DNA of 64,000 nt from Glaciihabitans arcticus. GTDB taxonomy: Bacteria > Actinomycetota > Actinomycetes > Actinomycetales > Microbacteriaceae. The first letter of the stretch is position 1, and every line of letters begins with the position of its first letter. Below the pieces are notes generated by a model. The model had not been told where the DNA came from and searched no databases. It saw only the letters and a program-made list of their open reading frames with translations. The stretch covers positions 806,001 through 870,000 of the forward strand of contig NZ_SISG01000001.1 in the NCBI RefSeq assembly GCF_004310685.1. The letters are read 5' to 3'. Below, piece by piece: positions 43,475 to 52,086 of this stretch. Made by a program: the position numbers and the translations under genes.

Positions 43475-44067
43475 GGCGGGGCATCCGGTCTCTGGCGATC
43501 ATCGGAGGCTTGCTGGTGGCGGGCATCGCGGTGGCGAGTGCGCCGAGCCTCGATCGTGTGGTCGGACCGTTCGAACTCGACGGCGCGGTGGGCGACACAA
43601 TCTCCGCCCGGCTGTACAGCGCGACGCTGAACGAGGTCGGTTTGGCCAAAAAACTCGACCTCGGCTACGCGGACGGCGGCTTCAGCTACACACCGTCGGA
43701 GGTCTCGAGCAAGGAAGTGTTCGTGGTCGTCGACCTGCGTGTCACCACCGAGTTCGATCGCGTGCTGCTCGGCTACTCGCAGCTCGTCATCGACGGCGTC
43801 GAGTATCGCGCGGCGCCGTTCCTGCCGGGACGGACGATGCTGAGCCCGCCCGGTGGCCCCGGCATCCCCGTCGAGGGAACACTCGTCTTCGAGGTGCCCT
43901 CGAGCGTTGTCGAATCGGATGCCGCGGCGCACGCCCGCCTGCACATCAAGTCCCAGCTGACACCGCAGTTGGAGAGCGTGCCGGTGTTCACCATCGACCT
44001 CACCGGCCTCGACGTGGAGCGCGTGCGCGTGCTCGAGCCGGCGGAGATCCCGGAGGACATCCGATGA
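43471..44067 (+). CDS. anchored extracytoplasmic protein B
   Basis: 198 residues from GTG, overlapping genes on both sides by four bases. N-terminal helix (about 6-24) may be an uncleaved anchor. The outer domain has VFVVVDLRVTTEFDRV, similar in pattern to the strand in protein A, and ends with VPVFTIDLTGLDVERVRV. No family recognised. Confidence 0.8.
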   Translation: MRRGIRSLAIIGGLLVAGIAVASAPSLDRVVGPFELDGAVGDTISARLYSATLNEVGLAKKLDLGYADGGFSYTPSEVSSKEVFVVVDLRVTTEFDRVLLGYSQLVIDGVEYRAAPFLPGRTMLSPPGGPGIPVEGTLVFEVPSSVVESDAAAHARLHIKSQLTPQLESVPVFTIDLTGLDVERVRVLEPAEIPEDIR

Positions 44068-44609
44068 GGCGGGGGTGGTGGCGGCGCAATGGTGTGGCCG
44101 TTGCCGTGATCACCGTCAGTGTGCCCGGCCTCATCTGGCTGCTCGGAGGTGTGATCCTCACCGAGCGGCTCGCGAACGAGCCCGCGGTCACTCTCGTGGA
44201 CGCCGGCGACAGCACGCAACTCGCCGGCTACCGCTTCACGCTCACGGCGAGTGACACTTTCGACCCGCGCGACCCCGAGGGCGAGACACGACCGGTCGGT
44301 GCGGAACTGGTCGCCGCCATCCTCAGCGTCGAGCCGATCGCGGGCGAAGCGCAGGAGGACGCGTCCTGCACGGCGACGCTGACCGCTCCCGGCCCGGAGC
44401 GGCTGCGGCGCACGTGGGAGCGCCTCGGCTCCCCCGGCGACTACCTGTACCGCCTCGCCGACGACACCAAGAGTGCCTGCGTGCTCGACGGTACGGCCTT
44501 CGAGTACGAGCTGGTGTTCCTCGCTCCCACCGGGACCTACGACGTGGCCTCGATCGACCTCACGCTGGACGGGGAACGGACGATCCATCGGCTCCAGCTG
44601 GAGCAGTGA
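44064..44609 (+). CDS. anchored extracytoplasmic protein C
   Basis: 181 residues. Very basic start (MRRGWWRRN), helix about 10-32, then an outer domain with two cysteines (DASCTATL, KSACVLDG) that may pair. Last gene of the trio; its final 50 bases overlap the convergent large membrane protein. No family recognised. Confidence 0.8.
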   Translation: MRRGWWRRNGVAVAVITVSVPGLIWLLGGVILTERLANEPAVTLVDAGDSTQLAGYRFTLTASDTFDPRDPEGETRPVGAELVAAILSVEPIAGEAQEDASCTATLTAPGPERLRRTWERLGSPGDYLYRLADDTKSACVLDGTAFEYELVFLAPTGTYDVASIDLTLDGERTIHRLQLEQ

Positions 44610-45804
44610 CCTGCTTCTCCTGCCACTTGCGCAGGCAGTAATCGAACGCGGCGGCGAGCAGCACAACCCGCAGCGGCTCGGTGATGATCGAGACCGCGAC
44701 ATCCATGACCGGATCGATCACGTTCCAGAAGTACCGGTCGTGCGGTCCGAAGAGGCGGTAGGCGCCGAACAGCAGCCACTGAGATGCGGCGTAGAGCAGG
44801 GCGTAAGCGGCCGCGAAGATCGCCAGCGAGCGGATGCCGGCCCCCGCGATGAGTTTGCCGGACTGGCTGAAGGGGCCGCCGAGGTCGTCCCACTCGTCGG
44901 TCACGAGGTAGGCCTGGCGGCGGATGATGGCGGGAAGCTTCTCGAAGCGCGGTCGGACGACTGCGGTCAGGCGCTCGGGCACGGTGTCAGTGATGTTTGC
45001 AGGCTCGATGTTGGCCAGCGCGCGGGTGTAGATGATGCCGGCGATGAGCAGCCAGGCGAGCGGCAGCAGGATGAGCTGCGCGACCACCGGGCCGAGCCAG
45101 TCGAACTGGGCCAGCAGCCAGCGCACGCCATCACCGAGTCCCAGGATGAAGTCGCGGATGTCTTCGACCCAGCGCACCACCTGCCGCCCCTCGATCCAGG
45201 CGATCGCCTGACCGAACACGGCGCCGAGTCCGGTGAGGGCAACGAACACCCAGGTCGCCTCGAAGTAGACCTCGAGCACGCCAAAGCCGCGCGGCAACTT
45301 GCTGCCGTAGATCTTGAGCAGGATCCGCGCGGCCAGCGCCACGAGGATGACGACCAGCACGAGCGGGCCGTCACCGACCTGCAGCACGCTGCCGTCCGTG
45401 CCGAACGCGTACTTGAAGGCGCTCTGCGCATAGTCGCTCAGGTCTTCCGCGAGCAGTCCGAGCACGGCGTACAGGAAGAAGAAGGGGATGATGCTCGCGA
45501 GCAGCACGTTCAGGAACTCGCTCGCGGCGTCCCTCAGCGACTCGAACTCGACGTCTCCGCCGGAGATGTCCCGGTAGGCGCGCATTCCTCGTCGGACGGC
45601 CAGGAACATCCCGACATAGGAGATCAGGCGGGCCAGGGCGGCGAGCGGGACGAGCAACAGTGCGGCGAGTGCACTCTCCGGGCCGATTGGTGCCGCGATA
45701 GCGAGCACCACCGCGCGCACGAGCGAGCCGCCGAGATACCAGGCGAACAGGGCGGGCCAGCAAAGCGCCAGGATGCGAGGGATCGCCCTCAGGCTGCGCA
45801 GCAT
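44560..45804 (-). CDS. polytopic membrane protein, unknown function
   Basis: 414 residues with about eight hydrophobic helices and a short charged tail. The pattern resembles uncharacterised actinobacterial membrane proteins; no catalytic motif is seen. TACGAT (minus strand, 45816..45811) ends six bases before the ATG. It converges on the trio of anchored proteins, and working with them is a guess from position. Confidence 0.8.
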   Translation of the reverse strand: MLRSLRAIPRILALCWPALFAWYLGGSLVRAVVLAIAAPIGPESALAALLLVPLAALARLISYVGMFLAVRRGMRAYRDISGGDVEFESLRDAASEFLNVLLASIIPFFFLYAVLGLLAEDLSDYAQSAFKYAFGTDGSVLQVGDGPLVLVVILVALAARILLKIYGSKLPRGFGVLEVYFEATWVFVALTGLGAVFGQAIAWIEGRQVVRWVEDIRDFILGLGDGVRWLLAQFDWLGPVVAQLILLPLAWLLIAGIIYTRALANIEPANITDTVPERLTAVVRPRFEKLPAIIRRQAYLVTDEWDDLGGPFSQSGKLIAGAGIRSLAIFAAAYALLYAASQWLLFGAYRLFGPHDRYFWNVIDPVMDVAVSIITEPLRVVLLAAAFDYCLRKWQEKQVTAPAGADGSSVPRPA

Positions 45805-45845
45805 GCTGCCATCGTACGGGGCGGTGGCGCTGCTACGTTCGAACC

Positions 45846-46331
45846 GTGCGTGAAACCGACCGACTGATTCTTCGCCCCTGGCGGGTGTCGGATGCCGTCA
45901 TCCAGCACGAGCTCTGGACGGAACGCGACCCGCGTGTGCCGCCGCACCGGCGGCTCTCGGCTGACGGTCACCCCTCTGTCACGGACCTCAAGGAGAGGAT
46001 ACGGACTGGCTCCCAGCCCGGACTGCTTGCTGTCGAGTTACGCTCCACCGGCGAGGTGATCGGCTACTGCGGGGTCATTCCCCGTGACGGCTCTGACGAA
46101 CCCGAGCTCGCCTACGAGCTGCTGCAGCGATTCTGGGGTCAGGGCTACGCGACCGAGGCAACGCGCGCGGTTATCGGTTCCGTCAGGGACCATCAACGGT
46201 TGTGGGCGTCGGTGCGCGACTGGAACACCGCCTCACGTCGTGTGCTCGCGAAACTCGGCTTCGTGGAGACCGGTCAGGTAGAGCCCGACGCCGTCCACGG
46301 GAATTCGCTGCTCACCGTTCTCGAACTGTAG
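45846..46331 (+). CDS. GNAT N-acetyltransferase (RimJ/RimL-like)
   Basis: 161 residues from GTG. RETDRLILRPW opening, RFWGQGYATEATRAV acetyl-CoA loop and NTASRRVLAKLGFVETG end are typical of the RimJ/RimL group. Acceptor unknown. TACGTT at 45834-45839 ends six bases before the start. Divergent from the membrane protein, each with its own -10. Confidence 0.92.
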   Translation: MRETDRLILRPWRVSDAVIQHELWTERDPRVPPHRRLSADGHPSVTDLKERIRTGSQPGLLAVELRSTGEVIGYCGVIPRDGSDEPELAYELLQRFWGQGYATEATRAVIGSVRDHQRLWASVRDWNTASRRVLAKLGFVETGQVEPDAVHGNSLLTVLEL

Positions 46332-47369
46332 CTAGCGCCATCCCGCCGCAGGGGCCACGAGCTTGACGATGCTCTCGAGCAGCGCTGCGTTGTATTCCAC
46401 ACCCAACTGGTTCGGCACGGTGACGAGAACGGTGTCGGCAGCCTGGACGGCGACGTCCTGCGCGAGTTCCGCCGCAATGACATCCGGTTCGCCGATGTAG
46501 CTGCGGCCGAAACGAGCGAGGCCGCCATCGAGGTGACCGACCTGGTCCTTGCCCTCCACCTGCGCGCGCAGGCCGAAGTAGTTGCGGTCGGCGTCGCTGA
46601 CGATCGGGATGATGCTGCGGCTGACCGAGACCCGCGGAGTACGGGTGTGTCCCGCGGCCGCCCACGCCTCGCGGTAGATCTCGATCTGCTCGCGCTGCAG
46701 CTCGTCGAAGGGCACACCGGTGTCTTCGGTGAGCAGTGTCGAGCTCATGAGGTTCATCCCCTGCTCCGCCGTCCACTTCGCCGTCGCGCGCGTGCCGGAG
46801 CCCCACCAGACGCGATCGCCGAGGCCGGGGCTCTGCGGCTCGATGCCGAGCGCACCGCGCATGCCGCCGGTCATCTTGGGGTTCGCCTCTGCGATCCCGG
46901 CGCCGTCGATGGCCGCGCGGAACAACTCGGTGTGCTGCCGGGCGAGATCGGCGTCCGTCTCGTCGTCGGCCGGCACGTAGCCGAACGTCTCTGAGCCGTT
47001 CAGGGCCGTCTCGGGTGAGCCGCGGCTGAGCCCGAGCTGCAGGCGCCCACCGGCACCGGATGCACCACTGATCAGGTCGGTGGCGGCGGCCTCCTCGGCC
47101 ATGTAGAGCGGGTTCTCGTACCTCATGTCGATCACGCCGGTGCCGAGCTCGATGGTCTTTGTGCGCGCGGCCATAGCGGCGAGGAGCGGGAACGGGGACG
47201 CGAATTGCGGCGCAAAGTGGTGCACGCGAACGTAGGCGCCATCCACCCCTAATTCTTCTGCAGCTACGGCCAACTCGATCGTCTGGTTCAGCGCGTCGCC
47301 GGCCGTGTGAACCAGGGAGCCCGGAACCGACTGGTAGTGACCGAAGGAGAGGAATCCGATGCGCTTCAT
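46332..47369 (-). CDS. LLM-class flavin-dependent oxidoreductase
   Basis: 345 residues, luciferase-like TIM barrel. IGFLSFGHYQ, HHFAPQFASPFPLLAAMAART and TIELGTGVIDM are standard landmarks, and GGRLQLGLSRGSPE lines the FMN site. Uses reduced flavin to oxidise a small molecule; substrate unknown. Confidence 0.92.
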   Translation of the reverse strand: MKRIGFLSFGHYQSVPGSLVHTAGDALNQTIELAVAAEELGVDGAYVRVHHFAPQFASPFPLLAAMAARTKTIELGTGVIDMRYENPLYMAEEAAATDLISGASGAGGRLQLGLSRGSPETALNGSETFGYVPADDETDADLARQHTELFRAAIDGAGIAEANPKMTGGMRGALGIEPQSPGLGDRVWWGSGTRATAKWTAEQGMNLMSSTLLTEDTGVPFDELQREQIEIYREAWAAAGHTRTPRVSVSRSIIPIVSDADRNYFGLRAQVEGKDQVGHLDGGLARFGRSYIGEPDVIAAELAQDVAVQAADTVLVTVPNQLGVEYNAALLESIVKLVAPAAGWR

Positions 47370-47440
47370 AGCGGGTACAAGGTCACAGGGCGCGCCGGTA
47401 TTCCGTGGGGAGCGTCGCTGGTGTGTGCTTCGATGGTTCG

Positions 47441-48061
47441 GTGACGAACGATGCCGCTGTGCCGCCCATCTCCGAGCATCCCGCGACGTGGAAGTTCGAC
47501 TACCCGGTCATCCATGCCGAGACCCGGGACCAGTGGCGAGCCTGGCTGTCTGCCAATGCGGCATCCGCTCGGGGCGTGTGGCTGTGCTCGTGGCGCACCG
47601 CAACCGGCAAGCCGCGCTGCCCCTACCCCGACGCCGTCGAGGAGGCAATCTGCTTCGGGTGGGTCGACTCGACCAATACCATCTTCGACGAGGAGCGCGG
47701 CTTCCAGCTCTACACTCCGCGCCGGGGCAAAAGCTCGTGGACCCGCCTCAACCGCCAGCGCGCCGCGGACATGGAGGAGCGCGGACTGATGACCGAGCCC
47801 GGGCGGCAGGCGATTGCCGCCGCACAGATCAACGGATACTGGACGATCCTGGACTCGGTCGAGGATCTTGAGGATCCAGCCGACCTTGCCGCGGCGCTGG
47901 ACCGGGAACCACTCGCACGGAGCAACTGGGACGCTTTCCCGCCGAGCGCCCGCAAACAAATGCTGTGGACGATTGTCAGTGCCGCGCGAGCCGAAACACG
48001 CGCTGCGCGCATCGCCCGAATCGTTTCGGAAGCGGCTCTCGGACGCCGTGCGAACGGCTGA
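47441..48061 (+). CDS. YdeI/OmpD-associated family protein
   Basis: 206 residues from GTG 47441. RPYPDAVEEAICFGWVDS-type core (here CPYPDAVEEAICFGWVDST), FTPRRGKSSWTRLN-like segment and the C-terminal WDAFPPSARKQMLWTIV are characteristic. Homologues are called bacteriocin-protection or OmdA; function unclear. A longer start at 47405 is possible. Confidence 0.85.
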   Translation: MTNDAAVPPISEHPATWKFDYPVIHAETRDQWRAWLSANAASARGVWLCSWRTATGKPRCPYPDAVEEAICFGWVDSTNTIFDEERGFQLYTPRRGKSSWTRLNRQRAADMEERGLMTEPGRQAIAAAQINGYWTILDSVEDLEDPADLAAALDREPLARSNWDAFPPSARKQMLWTIVSAARAETRAARIARIVSEAALGRRANG

Positions 48062-48152
48062 CTACCGTTCCCCCAACGGGGGCTCGCCGAGTGCCGAGCC
48101 GCGTCGATAGCGTTGCGGCAGAAGCACACCCCACCCGAAGAAAGCAGTAGAA

Positions 48153-48359
48153 ATGAACTACGTCGTCCTCCAGATCATCCTCAAGGAGAAGTTCCTCGGC
48201 ACCGGTTCCGGCAACCTCACAGAACTCGAGAACGCGATCAACGCCCAGGCCGCGAAGGGCTACCGCCTGCACACGATCACCACCGCCTCCTCCGGAAGCA
48301 AGGGACTCGGCGGCGGCGACCGCATCCAGGCGACGCTGGTATTCGAGAAGCTGGTCTAG
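48153..48359 (+). CDS. DUF4177 protein
   Basis: 68 residues. YVVLQIILKEKFLG, then AAKGYRLHTITTA and DRIQATLVFEK match the short DUF4177 fold, often found alone and of unknown role. GAAGAAAG stands before the ATG. Stop overlaps convergent rsgA by four bases. Confidence 0.82.
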   Translation: MNYVVLQIILKEKFLGTGSGNLTELENAINAQAAKGYRLHTITTASSGSKGLGGGDRIQATLVFEKLV

Positions 48360-49390
48360 CGCCCGCCGCGCTTGCGCGTCTGCCCCTCCTTCGCAGCTCG
48401 GGAGAACTGCTTCACGTGGGAGCGGTAGGCGTGCACGTCCGCGCGCCTGGCAGCGGACAGCGCCTCGCGTTGCAGCCGCTGCCAGTCGCGGTAGCGATCG
48501 GCATCGAGTGATCCGTCGTCGAGCGCTGCAGCGACAGCGCATCCCGGCTCTCCCGCGTGCCGGCAGTCGTGGAACCTGCACGACGATGCCAGCTCGCCGA
48601 TCTCCGCAAAGGATGCGGTGACCGACTCCGCGTCGGCGACGAGCCCGACCGAGCGGATGCCCGGAGTATCGATGATGAGTCCGCCTCCTCTGCCGTCCGG
48701 CAGGTCGGGCAGCAGGTGCAGTTGACGCGAGGTCGTCGTGTGGCGCCCCTTGTTGTCGCTCGCGCGCACCCGTCCGGTCTCCGCATCCTCCCGTCCGAGC
48801 AGGGCGTTCGTCAGCGTGGACTTGCCCGCACCGGACTCGCCGATGAGCACGGCGGTCCGGCCGGCGACAAGGTCGCGCACGGCGTCGAGCCCGCTTCCTT
48901 CGAGGGCGGATGTCACGAGCACCAGCACCCCCGGATGCTCCAGCTCGAGCCGCGGAAGGTCGAGCTCGCCCGTGCCGGCCTTGGTGACGACGATCACGGG
49001 CACGGCACCGGCATCCCAGGCCATGGTGGCGACACGCTGGATGCGGCCGGCCTTGATCGGCCGGTCGACGCCGCAGGTGATGAGCACCACGTCGACGTTC
49101 GCCGCGAGCACCTGGCTGCCCTGCTTGTGCGCGGCCTCCCGGGTGAGCAGCCCGGAACGTTCGAGCACGGCACGGATGCGCCCCGTGCCCTGCTCGATGT
49201 CGAGCCAGTCGCCGACCGTGGGCTGCGGTTCGAGAGTCGGAACGCTGCGCAGCGTCTGGACGCCGTCAGCGCATACCGCGGTCAGGGTCGAGCCGTCATG
49301 GCGGAGAACGCGCGCCGGTTGAGTCCCGTCGGAGACGGGTCGGTCCCTCCAGCCGTACGGCTCGAGGGTCGGGAAAGTTCGGAAAGTCAC
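48356..49390 (-). CDS. rsgA: ribosome small-subunit GTPase RsgA
   Basis: 344 residues, circularly permuted GTPase: G4-like motif first (T136-K-A-G139), then G1 GESGAGKST (184-192) and G3 DTPG, with a zinc site CRFHDCRHAGEPGC after it. Helps 30S maturation. The G4 motif normally ends in Asp (NKxD or TKxD); here it is Gly. GTG start; GAGG about ten bases upstream. Confidence 0.93.
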   Translation of the reverse strand: MTFRTFPTLEPYGWRDRPVSDGTQPARVLRHDGSTLTAVCADGVQTLRSVPTLEPQPTVGDWLDIEQGTGRIRAVLERSGLLTREAAHKQGSQVLAANVDVVLITCGVDRPIKAGRIQRVATMAWDAGAVPVIVVTKAGTGELDLPRLELEHPGVLVLVTSALEGSGLDAVRDLVAGRTAVLIGESGAGKSTLTNALLGREDAETGRVRASDNKGRHTTTSRQLHLLPDLPDGRGGGLIIDTPGIRSVGLVADAESVTASFAEIGELASSCRFHDCRHAGEPGCAVAAALDDGSLDADRYRDWQRLQREALSAARRADVHAYRSHVKQFSRAAKEGQTRKRGGR

Positions 49391-49568
49391 GAGTGATACC
49401 TCATCGATGAGTGTCGGCCGTGGCGCAAAGCCGGGGCCGACAGGTGCGCGAGCCCGCGAAAGGGGCTGGGCGCTCTACAGGCAGATGGAGCGGAGGGCGC
49501 GTGCGTCAGTGGTAATCATGGACTGGCCCTCCGGTTTCTCTCGTAGTTCGATGCGATGCGGCAACAGG

Positions 49569-50021
49569 CTAGCGCATATCCGCCTCCCCAACCCAGCGAA
49601 CTCCTCGCCGATGGCAGAGCAGGGGGCCGCGCAGGGGCGCCTTCGCGACGGCGCATGCATCGATCACGAGCCGGAACCACGCGCGGTCGGCGTTGGTGAT
49701 CTCCTCGCTGCCCGAGCGCTCGAGGGTGACCACGATGGTCACGGCCTCGACCTGGTCCATGAGCTCCCGGATGAACCCGCCGAGCTTCTGCACGTCTTTG
49801 GCACCTGGTGTGGGAGGAACGTTCGACGGCATCAGGAGGGGCAGCTGTCGCCCGTCGGCGTCGAGGAACATCAGCCAGAGCTGGCGGCGGATGCCGTGTT
49901 CGAGCAGTTCGGTGACGCGGTCGAGCACGTCGGAGTCGGTTGTCAGGATGCGGTCGCGGAGGTCGTCGTAGGTGGGCATGGGGTAAGTCTTGTGCGGCGG
50001 TGGGGGCTCGCGGCCGGTCAT
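49569..50021 (-). CDS. hypothetical protein
   Basis: 150 residues from ATG 50021, or 136 from ATG 49979, which may be the true start (MPTYDDLRDRI); neither has a clear ribosome binding site. Central VTIVVTLERSGSEEITNADRAW suggests a mixed alpha/beta fold of the kind seen in DUF-type actinobacterial proteins. No family recognised. Confidence 0.7.
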   Translation of the reverse strand: MTGREPPPPHKTYPMPTYDDLRDRILTTDSDVLDRVTELLEHGIRRQLWLMFLDADGRQLPLLMPSNVPPTPGAKDVQKLGGFIRELMDQVEAVTIVVTLERSGSEEITNADRAWFRLVIDACAVAKAPLRGPLLCHRRGVRWVGEADMR

Positions 50022-50045
50022 CCCGACATCTGTGGAGAGAGCTGT

Positions 50046-50618
50046 CTAGGCGAGGCCTGTGGAGAACTCGCGGGCGAGCAGCGCGAATACGACGGTGTCG
50101 ACCCACTCGCCCTTGGAGAACAGGTTGTCGACGAGATGAGCTTCCTGCCGCATGCCGAGACGGCGGCAGAGCGCGGCGGAGGCCGCGTTGTGCGGGTCGA
50201 GCTCGGCCACAATGCGCCGGAAGCCCAGGGTGCCGAAGGCGTGGCGGAGCATCGCGGTCGCCGCCTCCGTGGCATAACCGTTGCCCTGGAACTCGGGGTG
50301 GAACCCCCAGCCGATCTCGCCGGTGAGCTGGTCGGAGTGCGCGAGCTTGAGGATCACGTCGCCCACGAGCCGATCGTCAGAGCGGCGGACCACGGCGAGG
50401 TCGAGGTAGTCGCCGTCCTCCCGCAGCGAGACGTGCGCCGCGTGCGCCGCCACCTTCTCGGTGATGGTGTCGAGATCGCGCGGTTCGAACAGCAGGTAGC
50501 GGCAGACATCGGGGCGGGAGTAGTAGGAGTGGAATGCCGGCACGTCGGACGAGGCGAGCAGGCGAAGCTCGAGACGGTCGGTGACGATCGGCGTGTCAAA
50601 GGGCTCGGCCGAGATCAC
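50046..50618 (-). CDS. GNAT N-acetyltransferase (RimJ/RimL-like)
   Basis: 190 residues from GTG 50618. TPIVTDRLELRLLASSDV, GWGFHPEFQGNGYATEA and NAASAALCRRLGM are the family landmarks. Overlaps the upstream gene by four bases (GTGA), so it ends a three-gene unit. Acceptor unknown. Confidence 0.9.
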   Translation of the reverse strand: MISAEPFDTPIVTDRLELRLLASSDVPAFHSYYSRPDVCRYLLFEPRDLDTITEKVAAHAAHVSLREDGDYLDLAVVRRSDDRLVGDVILKLAHSDQLTGEIGWGFHPEFQGNGYATEAATAMLRHAFGTLGFRRIVAELDPHNAASAALCRRLGMRQEAHLVDNLFSKGEWVDTVVFALLAREFSTGLA

Positions 50619-51079
50619 TCTGCCTCCCCCACGAACACGCGCTTGAAGCTGCGGCCGTCGTCGAGCGTGACGGTCTCGGCGCGCAGGGTGCCGCGGGATA
50701 CACGCAGGTAGACGGCCTGCACGGACACCCCGAGCTGTTTGGCTGCCTCCGCGACCGACAGCCCCGGCAGGTCGGTCGGCTTGCTCGAGGGGCGGGCGGC
50801 ACGCTTGCGCCCCGCATCCAGACGGGCGGCGATCTCCGCGTCGCTCCCCTGCCAGCGCCATTTGGCAGCCGTGGCGCTGAGGTTCGCGGCCGAAGCGACG
50901 TGGTCCCATGTCGCACCCCCGTCGAGGGCGGCGCGCACGGCGGTGAGGCTTGCGGCGTCCGCTTCGAGCGCCGCAATCAGGCTCCGGATGCCCCTGAGCC
51001 TGTCCAGCGGATCCCTCAGCGCCCCCAGCTCGCCGACAAGCGCGGCGCTCTCGCTCGAGAGGTAGTCCTCTACAGCCAT
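50615..51079 (-). CDS. hypothetical protein with C-terminal HTH-like segment
   Basis: 154 residues from ATG 51079. Helical N-terminus, then WDHVASAANLSATAAKWRWQG (helix-turn-helix-like) and a second short segment LSVAEAAKQLGVSVQAVYLRVSRG typical of an excisionase-like HTH. Overlaps its neighbours at both ends. Could be a DNA-binding protein. Confidence 0.72.
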   Translation of the reverse strand: MAVEDYLSSESAALVGELGALRDPLDRLRGIRSLIAALEADAASLTAVRAALDGGATWDHVASAANLSATAAKWRWQGSDAEIAARLDAGRKRAARPSSKPTDLPGLSVAEAAKQLGVSVQAVYLRVSRGTLRAETVTLDDGRSFKRVFVGEAE

Positions 51080-51351
51080 GCGGATTTCACCCGCTCGGTG
51101 ATCCGCCAGGACTCGACCTCGGCGATGGTGCCCACCGTGGACGCGACGTGCCCGCCGATCTGTCTCGCGAGCTCGCGGGACTCGGCGGCGAAACGCACCA
51201 CGAGGCGCGCCTGGCCGGAGACGACCTGCACGTCGGACGCCTCCACCACCGCAAGCTCGAGCGCGGCGTCGCGCGCCGCAGGCAGCACGCTCGCGGGCGC
51301 GACGCCGGGGGCGAGGGCGCCGACGACGAGGGTGACGCGGTAGGACGGCAT
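51070..51351 (-). CDS. small hypothetical protein
   Basis: 93 residues, head of the three-gene unit. Beta strands YRVTLVVGAL and VQVVSGQARLVVRFAA around a helix suggest a ferredoxin-like fold. No family recognised. TAGCGT (minus strand, 51363..51358) ends six bases before the ATG, so leaderless. Confidence 0.7.
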   Translation of the reverse strand: MPSYRVTLVVGALAPGVAPASVLPAARDAALELAVVEASDVQVVSGQARLVVRFAAESRELARQIGGHVASTVGTIAEVESWRITERVKSAWL

Positions 51352-51434
51352 GGGACAACGCTAACTGCCACACTTGTCCCATCGATACTCTCTTCGCACC
51401 CACGGCCCCGCTCGAGTTCTCGCCGACCCTCCTC

Positions 51435-52082
51435 GTGATCCTCTTGGTCGCCGCGGCGGCGCTCAGCATCCCGCGTTTCACCTGGGCCTGGTTCGGCCTG
51501 TTCACGACTCTGGTGCACGAGCTCGGGCACGCTGTCGCTGCCCTGCTCACGGGTCGCGTCATCCACGGCATCCGCATTCGCCGCAACCATTCGGGTGAGG
51601 CGGTCAGCAGCGGTCGCGGCGGGTTCGGCCCGGTGGTGAGCGGCTTCTTCGGCTACCCCGCTCCCGCGGTCGTGGGAGCGGCACAGCTCTGGAGTGTGTT
51701 CAACGGCTACACGGCGATCGCGCTGTTCGTCGGCGGCGTGATCCTCGCGGTGACGCTGCTCGTCATCCGCAACCTGTTCGGCGTGCTCGTCGTCGCGGCC
51801 TCCGCGGGCGCGAGCGCACTGCTCTGGTTCTACGCCTCCCCCGAGGTTCAGGGGTATGCGCTGCTCGTGATTGGCACGGCCCTGCTCGTGGGCTCGGTTC
51901 GTGGTCTGCTCACGGTCGTGGGAGTGCACACTCGCCGCCGGGACCAGCTGCAGACCTCGGACGCATACCTGCTCTTCCGGCGCACGGGGGTGCCCTCGCC
52001 CGTGTGGCTGCTGCTCTTCGCTGTGGTGATCGGCGCGTGCGTGGTGTTCGCCGTGACGGCCTATGCAGCCGAATACGCTTGA
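51435..52082 (+). CDS. M50 family metallopeptidase (HEXXH membrane protease)
   Basis: 215 residues, about six helices, with H28-E-L-G-H32 in the first (VHELGHAVAAL) and FGYPAPAVVGA in the second part. Possible intramembrane zinc protease; no NPDG-type motif noticed. The only in-frame start nearby is GTG 51435. RNase HI gene follows by four bases, overlapping none. Confidence 0.82.
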   Translation: MILLVAAAALSIPRFTWAWFGLFTTLVHELGHAVAALLTGRVIHGIRIRRNHSGEAVSSGRGGFGPVVSGFFGYPAPAVVGAAQLWSVFNGYTAIALFVGGVILAVTLLVIRNLFGVLVVAASAGASALLWFYASPEVQGYALLVIGTALLVGSVRGLLTVVGVHTRRRDQLQTSDAYLLFRRTGVPSPVWLLLFAVVIGACVVFAVTAYAAEYA

Positions 52083-52086
52083 GACC

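Noticed and set aside
47405-47440. Leaderless start for the YdeI-like gene
   Set aside because: Neither GTG 47405 nor GTG 47441 has TANNNT at 6-8 bases, so this gene is not counted in the leaderless set.
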